Assembly (NCBI RefSeq): GCF_003864295.1
Contig: NZ_BDQK01000013.1
Span: forward strand, 868,001-932,000
DNA: 64,000 nt
Origin: Aphanothece sacrum FPU1
GTDB lineage: Bacteria; Cyanobacteriota; Cyanobacteriia; Cyanobacteriales; Microcystaceae
Reading direction: 5' to 3'
In this document: positions 59,160 through 64,000 of the stretch, piece by piece
Layout of the letters: each line of letters starts with the position of its first letter
How positions within the stretch are numbered: the stretch's first letter is position 1
The notes under the pieces: model-generated
Databases searched by the model: none
Seen by the model: only the letters and a program-made list of their open reading frames with translations
Told to the model about the DNA's origin: nothing
Position numbers and translations under genes: made by a program

Positions 59160-60194
59160 TTAGTAATTTATAGTTATAATTTCTCCTTGACGTTGTAAAG
59201 AAATACTAATACAACTAAGAATTTGAACTAATTGAGTGCCAAGCCAACCTGACGAAATTGAACAAGATTTTTGGGTGCGAATAGTTTCTAAAAAGCGATC
59301 ACAAACTTGTTGTAATGGTTCGGCTTTTTCTAATTCAATAACCTCCCTTATTTGTCCTTGAGGAATAAATCGTGTTTCTTGTGGTTCTAAATAACCTTTT
59401 TGTAGGGTTAAAGGTGCATCAGACGACATTTCATCAAAAATTAAACTACCTTGACTTCCCACTACACACAGTCGTCTTTGTTTATCAGGATTAGACCAAC
59501 ATAAATGAATTATCGCTTCAAATGCGCTATTATAAATTAATCTGACCCAAACCATGTCAGCGAGTCCTTTAGGAGAGTGAACCGTCTTATAATTAGGTTG
59601 TAACCAAACTTGTCCTTGGGCTTGTACCGCAGTCGGTTGTTCTCCCAACCAATGATTAAAAATCCCGATATCATGAATAGCTAAATCCCATAAAGCATCC
59701 ACATCTTGACGTACTGGCCCTAAATGGGTACGAGTAGCATAACCATAACGTAATTCCCCTAATTGTCCGTCAGTGACTATCTCTTGTCCCCGTTTAACCG
59801 CAGGATGAAATAAATAAGTATGATCTACCATTAACTGTCGTTGCTGTTGTTGGGCCAAACGAGTTAACTCTAGACATTCTGAGGGGTCAAGGGTTAGGGG
59901 TTTCTCCGCTAAGACATGATATCCTAATTCTAAAGCCTCTTTAATTAGACGATAATGGGTACAAGCTGGAGTTGCTATTACTAACCCATCTAACCCTATT
60001 TGCGGTAGAATTTGCCAATCTGAGGTAATTATAATACCCTTTTCCTCCAGTCCAAATTTAGCTTGACATTGTGTGAGATTATCTAAATTAGGATCAGCGA
60101 TCGCTACTACTTCGGCCTGAGGATGGGCCAAAAAATTCCTTAGCAGATGAGTTCCCCACCGTCCAACCCCTAAAATAGCTAGTCGAGTTTTCAT
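59160..60194 (-). CDS. Gfo/Idh/MocA family NAD(P)-dependent oxidoreductase
   Basis: A 344-aa protein. Rossmann start LAILGVGRWGTHLLRNFLAH with GxGxxG-like GVGRWG (about 8-13), AVVAIADPNLDNL-type strand, then AEKPLTLDPSECLELT (EKP motif, about 95) and the central HDIGIFNHWLG (about 177). Usually acts on sugars or their derivatives such as glucose, inositol or UDP-sugars; the substrate is unknown. Its neighbours do not define it; divergent from apcD. Confidence 0.85.
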   Translation of the reverse strand: MKTRLAILGVGRWGTHLLRNFLAHPQAEVVAIADPNLDNLTQCQAKFGLEEKGIIITSDWQILPQIGLDGLVIATPACTHYRLIKEALELGYHVLAEKPLTLDPSECLELTRLAQQQQRQLMVDHTYLFHPAVKRGQEIVTDGQLGELRYGYATRTHLGPVRQDVDALWDLAIHDIGIFNHWLGEQPTAVQAQGQVWLQPNYKTVHSPKGLADMVWVRLIYNSAFEAIIHLCWSNPDKQRRLCVVGSQGSLIFDEMSSDAPLTLQKGYLEPQETRFIPQGQIREVIELEKAEPLQQVCDRFLETIRTQKSCSISSGWLGTQLVQILSCISISLQRQGEIITINY

Positions 60195-60376
60195 ACAACC
60201 ATACTCAATATTTAGTCTTTTATTATGCCTTAATTTTAAGAAATATTACTAATTATTATATTGTGACAAAAATATGCTGAGATTTTTTTTGCTGATTATT
60301 AATAACTAATGGCTGATTTGCACACAACTCAAGCTAAACTACATTATGATATTAGATTTTTGTTTATAGCAGCACC

Positions 60377-60862
60377 ATGAGCGTAGTTAGCCAAGTTATA
60401 CTCAAAGCAGACGATCAACTCCGATATCCCAGTAGTGGCGAACTTATGGGTATCCAAAGTTTTTTAAAAACGGGAGAACAGCGTATTCGTATTGCTGAGA
60501 CTTTCGCCGAAAACGAAAAGAAAATTGTTGACCAAGCTCAGAAGCAGTTGTTTCAAAAACGACCTGACTTCCGCGCTCCTGGGGGTAATGCCTATGGTCA
60601 ACGCCAGTATAATCAATGTTTGCGTGATTATGGCTGGTATTTGCGTCTAGTGACTTATGGAGTTCTCGCAGGGGACAAAGAACCCATTGAAAAAATCGGG
60701 TTAATTGGGGTTAAAGAAATGTATAACTCCCTCAATGTTCCTGTTCCTGGTATGGTAGAAGCAATTCGCTGTCTCAAAGAGGCTGCTTTAGGATTGCTTA
60801 ATAATGAAGATGCCAGAGAAGCTGCTCCCTATTTCGATTACATGATTCAGGAAATGTCCTAA
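60377..60862 (+). CDS. apcD: Allophycocyanin alpha-B subunit ApcD
   Basis: A 161-aa phycobiliprotein. [20 protein letters not shown] and [20 protein letters not shown] are the ApcD pattern. The bilin-binding Cys is at residue 81 (QCLRDYG). ApcD acts as a terminal emitter of the phycobilisome core and sends energy mainly to photosystem I. Complete. A terminator follows at 60879. This gene is one of the clearest cyanobacterial signs in the window. Confidence 0.97.
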   Translation: MSVVSQVILKADDQLRYPSSGELMGIQSFLKTGEQRIRIAETFAENEKKIVDQAQKQLFQKRPDFRAPGGNAYGQRQYNQCLRDYGWYLRLVTYGVLAGDKEPIEKIGLIGVKEMYNSLNVPVPGMVEAIRCLKEAALGLLNNEDAREAAPYFDYMIQEMS

Positions 60863-60878
60863 TTTTCAAACAAGTCTT

Positions 60879-60909
60879 AGAGACGCAAAATATTGCGTCT
60901 CTAATTTTT
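60879..60909 (+). terminator. Rho-independent terminator of apcD
   Basis: Stem AGAGACGCAA/TTGCGTCTCT (60879-60888, 60893-60902), loop AATA, then AATTTTTG. A second hairpin (CTCCCGCC/GGCGGGAG, 60984-61007) lies further down. Confidence 0.85.
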
Positions 60910-61124
60910 GGGAATGGTGGCGTTGCTGATTGATGCTATGATTTTTATCTCGCGCTCCCGACAAGGCAGCGCGCCCGCATCCTCTCCCGCCGTCGTACGG
61001 CGGGAGATTGTCGGGTTGGTCTTGGGGCGGCAGACTGCTATTTTTGTATCCTTAACTCTAATATCGTGTAAATTATAACTGCAATTAAATGCTGATTTAT
61101 CAAAGCAATAAGGGAGATACCCCT

Positions 61125-61922
61125 TTGACTACCCCGATCCACCCCACTGCTGTTATTCACCCGAAGGCCGAACTTCATCCTACCGTTGAAGTTGGACCCT
61201 ATGCTGTGATTGGAGATAAGGTTAAAATTGATGCTCAAACCACCATTGGCCCACACGCAGTTATTGAAGGCCCCACGGAAATAGGGGTCGGAAATCGCAT
61301 TTTTCCTAGCGCGGTGATTGGGTTAGAACCCCAAGACTTAAAATACAAAGGCGCAGCTAGTCAGGTTAAAATTGGTGATTACAATACTTTTCGAGAGTTT
61401 GTTACCATTAATCGCGCTACCCACGACGATGAAGTTACACAGATTGGTAATCATAACCTGCTCATGGCTTATGTCCATGTGGCTCATAATGGTGTTATTG
61501 AAGATAATGTCATTATCGCTAATGCCGTCGCTTTAGCGGGTCATGTTCACATTGAATCCAGGGCCGTCATCGGTGGCGTATTAGGTATTCATCAGTTTGT
61601 GCGTATTGGTCGCAATGCTATGTTAGGGGGAATGAGTCGTATTGATCGAGATGCACCTCCTTTTATGATGGTTGAAGGCAACCCCTCACGAGTGCGATCT
61701 CTTAATTTAGTCGGGTTAAAACGCTCTGGATTAACTTCAGAGGATATTAATCTGCTAAAACAAGCGTTTCGCTTACTCTATGTCTCCAAAATTACCTTTA
61801 AAGAGGCGTTAGCTCAACTCGAAACCCTATCAGATAATGAATATGTTCAATATCTCTATCAGTTTCTCCAATCATCCACTACAGGGGAAAAACGACGAGG
61901 CCTCATTCCTGGTAAAGTTTAA
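61125..61922 (+). CDS. lpxA: Acyl-ACP-UDP-GlcNAc O-acyltransferase LpxA
   Basis: First step of lipid A biosynthesis. The start is set at TTG 61125, giving MTTPIHPTAVIHPKAELHPT, the usual LpxA opening, with AAGGGAGA 8 nt upstream. The ATG at 61089 has no ribosome site and adds 12 atypical residues. The 265-aa product is a left-handed beta-helix of hexapeptide repeats (VEVGPYAVIGDKVKIDAQTT, HNLLMAYVHVAHNGVIEDNV) with the catalytic His in LLMAYVHVAHN and a C-terminal helical domain (GLTSEDINLLKQAFRLLY). lpxB follows 27 bp downstream. Confidence 0.94.
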   Translation: MTTPIHPTAVIHPKAELHPTVEVGPYAVIGDKVKIDAQTTIGPHAVIEGPTEIGVGNRIFPSAVIGLEPQDLKYKGAASQVKIGDYNTFREFVTINRATHDDEVTQIGNHNLLMAYVHVAHNGVIEDNVIIANAVALAGHVHIESRAVIGGVLGIHQFVRIGRNAMLGGMSRIDRDAPPFMMVEGNPSRVRSLNLVGLKRSGLTSEDINLLKQAFRLLYVSKITFKEALAQLETLSDNEYVQYLYQFLQSSTTGEKRRGLIPGKV

Positions 61923-61949
61923 GCCTATTCCTCATTTTTGAACAAATCT

Positions 61950-63116
61950 ATGCGAATTTTTATCAGTACTGGAGAAGTGTCGGGCGACTTACAAGGAGGA
62001 ATGTTAGTGGAAGCTCTCTACCGAAAAGCGGCCGCCCAAGATATCCCTTTAGACATTTTAGCTTTGGGTGGCCCTCGCATGGAAGAAGCTGGAGCGAAAC
62101 TTATGGGCAATACGGCCGCTATCGGTTCTATTGGCATTATGGAGTCTTTACCGTTTATTGTTCCCACTTGGTTGCTGCAACGTCGGGCTAAACAGTATTT
62201 ACGGGATAATCCCCCTGATCTTCTCATTTTGTTGGATTATATGGGGCCTAATGTGGCTTTTGGTAATTATGCTCGCAAGTATTTCCCCCAAGTACCTATT
62301 ATTTACTATATTGCTCCTCAATCTTGGGTCTGGTCTCCTAATCAAAAAACTATTGACCAGTTTGCCAGTATCACTGATCTTTTATTGGCAATCTTCCCAG
62401 AAGAAGCCCGATTTTTTCAAGAAAATGGAGTATCGGTCAAATGGGTTGGTCATCCCTTATTAGACCGCATGGCTAAAGCTCCTAGTCGAGAATCCGCACG
62501 TCTTGCTTTGGGTCTTGACCAAAATCAGACGGTAGTGGCTTTATTTCCGGCTTCTCGTTATCAAGAGTTAAAATTTCATCTACCTTTGATCTGTAAAGCG
62601 GCTCAACAATTACAAGAAAAAATCCCTGATGTCCATTTTTTGCTCCCCGTATCTTTAGAGGATTATCGTAATATCATTGAAGCAACTGTTAGTGAATATA
62701 AAATATCCCTCACTTTACTTGATGGAGGAGAAGCTCTAAAAGTGATGGCGGCGGCTGATTTTGCCATCGCTAAGTCGGGTACGGTTAATTTAGAATTAGC
62801 TTTACTTAATGTGCCTCAATTAGTATTATGTTTGGTTAGTCCTTTAACTATGTGGATTGCTCGTCATATACTTAAATTTTCTATTCCCTTTCTCTCACCC
62901 CCCAATTTAATAGTGATGAAAGATATCATACCTGAATTATTGCAAGAGGAAGCCACTCCTGAACGCATTGTTCAAGAATCTTTAGACCTTATTTTAAATA
63001 CTCAACGCCGTCAAAAAACTTTCGATAATTATCACCAAATGAGACAACTTTTAGGACATGTGGGAGTCTGCGATCGCGCAGCAACCGAAATTCTCCACTT
63101 TATAAGTCAGTCCTAA
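61950..63116 (+). CDS. lpxB: Lipid-A-disaccharide synthase LpxB
   Basis: A 388-aa GT19 enzyme that condenses UDP-2,3-diacylglucosamine with lipid X. Start set at ATG 61950 ([20 protein letters not shown]); the TTG at 61938 is less likely. Landmarks: [28 protein letters not shown] (about 119-136), [10 protein letters not shown] (about 163-172), [16 protein letters not shown] (about 198-213) and [20 protein letters not shown] (about 271-290). Complete. Co-transcribed with lpxA. The stop overlaps the convergent aroQ end by 17 bp. Confidence 0.96.
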   Translation: MRIFISTGEVSGDLQGGMLVEALYRKAAAQDIPLDILALGGPRMEEAGAKLMGNTAAIGSIGIMESLPFIVPTWLLQRRAKQYLRDNPPDLLILLDYMGPNVAFGNYARKYFPQVPIIYYIAPQSWVWSPNQKTIDQFASITDLLLAIFPEEARFFQENGVSVKWVGHPLLDRMAKAPSRESARLALGLDQNQTVVALFPASRYQELKFHLPLICKAAQQLQEKIPDVHFLLPVSLEDYRNIIEATVSEYKISLTLLDGGEALKVMAAADFAIAKSGTVNLELALLNVPQLVLCLVSPLTMWIARHILKFSIPFLSPPNLIVMKDIIPELLQEEATPERIVQESLDLILNTQRRQKTFDNYHQMRQLLGHVGVCDRAATEILHFISQS

Positions 63117-63564
63117 GATGATTAACTAACGCTAATAACCCTAAATGATAACTGTGGGCTCCAAAACCGCTAATTTGACCCACAGCGACAGCAGCAATAT
63201 AAGAATGATGACGAAATGTCTCCCTTTGATAAATATTGCTTAAATGCACTTCAACTGTAGGAATTTTGACAGCAGATAGGGCATCCCTAATAGCAATGCT
63301 AGTATGGGTATAAGCCCCAGCATTGATTAAAATACCCTGGTGTTTTCCTAGTGCCTCATGAATAGAATCCACTAAGACTCCTTCATGGTTAGATTGGACA
63401 ATAGATATACTAATGCCTAATTCATCTGACTCCTCCCTCAGAAGACAGTTAATGCCCTCTAAGGTCACAGAGCCATAGATCCCAGGCTCACGAATCCCTA
63501 ATAAATTTAGGTTAGGGCCATGAAGCACTAAGACACTTAGTTCTCTCAAAGCTTGGGTAGACAC
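63100..63564 (-). CDS. aroQ: Type II 3-dehydroquinate dehydratase
   Basis: Third step of the shikimate pathway. A 154-aa enzyme. [20 protein letters not shown] (about 10-29), with catalytic Tyr in GIYGS. Then [33 protein letters not shown] (about 77-93), [20 protein letters not shown] (about 104-123), with catalytic His, and [11 protein letters not shown]. All key residues present. It overlaps lpxB by 17 bp, tail to tail. A 45-codon gene lies 15 bp upstream. Confidence 0.96.
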   Translation of the reverse strand: MSTQALRELSVLVLHGPNLNLLGIREPGIYGSVTLEGINCLLREESDELGISISIVQSNHEGVLVDSIHEALGKHQGILINAGAYTHTSIAIRDALSAVKIPTVEVHLSNIYQRETFRHHSYIAAVAVGQISGFGAHSYHLGLLALVNHLRTDL

Positions 63565-63579
63565 TGGGGCTGATTTCCC

Positions 63580-63717
63580 TTATCGACGACGGTGGGGGTC
63601 ATTGACGGGAATAGGGATTAGCTCAGGTTCTGGTTCCGCTTGAGGTCCGAGTAAGGTTTCAATTAACTTTTGCGCCCATTCTCTGAGCTTTTCTAGCACT
63701 TGATCCAAATAGTCCAT
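63580..63717 (-). CDS. Small conserved cyanobacterial protein (45 aa)
   Basis: Start set at ATG 63717 (MDYLDQVLEKLREWAQKLIE), with a GATGGAC context; longer forms are less likely. The 45-aa product is an amphipathic helix followed by an acidic/proline tail (LLGPQAEPEPELIPIPVNDP). Proteins of this shape recur next to aroQ in cyanobacteria; no function is known. 15 bp from the aroQ start, same strand, so it is probably the first gene of a two-gene unit. Confidence 0.65.
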   Translation of the reverse strand: MDYLDQVLEKLREWAQKLIETLLGPQAEPEPELIPIPVNDPHRRR

Positions 63718-63830
63718 CAGACAGACTGCTCCTCTGATACGCTTGCTTGTTGGGTAATGCTTGTCAAATCCAGAATAGAATAACTCCAAAAGCTGTCTGT
63801 TATATCAGTTCTGACCATGACAATTTTAAG

Positions 63831-63876
63831 TTTTGACATTCCCACGGGCGAACCTCGCAGGATTCTTGCTTCATCA
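63831..63876 (-). mobile_element. Possible IS200/IS605-type right-end relic near the window edge
   Basis: Plus strand TTTTGACATTCCCACGGGCG followed by CAGGATTCTTGCTTCATCAG has the order seen at the tnpB right end near 5697-5730. A short frame beyond it on the minus strand (63907-63997, VFRSAVGQLVDFKQMLVEGN) may be a remnant of coding sequence. Identification is from pattern only. Confidence 0.4.
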
Positions 63877-64000
63877 GGTTTGCTTTGCGACAAACTGAAG
63901 TTTATCACTCGTCCAGATTCCCTTCCACAAGCATTTGTTTAAAGTCCACTAACTGTCCGACAGCAGACCTGAAAACTAAGGATTCCTTATAGATATGTTA

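Noticed and set aside
63717-63908. 63-codon minus-strand frame
   Set aside because: Covers a likely IS right-end relic and the upstream region of the 45-aa gene; no coding signal beyond openness.
1-64000. tRNA, rRNA, tmRNA or prophage
   Set aside because: No acceptor-stem/T-arm pattern, rRNA motif, capsid, terminase or integrase frame was seen on either strand.

Overview
The window is chromosomal DNA from a low-GC cyanobacterium. Direct markers are the allophycocyanin alpha-B gene apcD, gun4 (Mg-chelatase cofactor), the flavodiiron gene flv3, the photosystem II assembly gene psb34, a Tab2 homologue, a PEP-CTERM remnant, a Yfr1 small RNA beside trxA, and many HIP1 octamers (GCGATCGC). AT-rich codon use, a Mo-nitrogenase C-terminal-domain protein and the dense repeats suit a unicellular Chroococcales-type genome (Crocosphaera/Cyanothece/Microcystis relatives). 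The genus cannot be fixed from sequence alone.

Layout. 0-8 kb: edge of a Tab2 gene, rimM, an uncharacterised ATPase + PD-(D/E)XK-like pair, a YihY/BrkB membrane protein, a four-helix-bundle gene enclosed by heptamer arrays, murG, a solo tnpB element, a secreted NTF2-like protein and trxA. 8-15 kb: yfr1, pcrA, two colliding gene relics (one a cysA tail), a PIN toxin-antitoxin pair, and a DUF4129/DUF4350 locus split by a decayed toxin-antitoxin insert. 15-25 kb: PAP2 phosphatase, GntR regulator, PRC-barrel protein, a tnpB relic, a cupin, a nonsense-interrupted gene, VapBC-like, HepT/MntA and HigBA modules, and flv3. 25-38 kb: cytosine-deaminase-like enzyme, DICT/HD-GYP-like sensor, pentapeptide protein, an IS4-type element that beheaded a PEP-CTERM gene, purD, a RecB-like nuclease, an ABC1 kinase, a broken DUF433/DUF5615 pair, and a secreted SH3 protein beside two L,D-transpeptidases. 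38-50 kb: a large GlcD/Fe-S dehydrogenase, a TonB-like proline-rich protein, Uma2 nuclease, psb34, aqpZ, and a Tat-type Rieske/FAD oxidoreductase. 50-64 kb: ureA-ureB-ureG and ureD, gun4-purM, a glycosyltransferase, apcD, lpxA-lpxB and aroQ.

The most distinctive content is the intergenic DNA. A perfect 34-copy heptamer array supplies the start codon of one gene and the last residues and stop codon of murG. A family of about 190-bp inverted-repeat elements (six copies, two with perfect 8-bp target duplications) carries internal hairpins whose stems vary in a compensating way. A second family of about 200-bp elements has different termini and a similar hairpin core; both copies sit at the centre of an older palindrome. 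Several other palindrome families recur. Many genes were truncated, duplicated or split, so this looks like a genome remodelled by small mobile elements. No tRNA, rRNA or CRISPR array was recognised.
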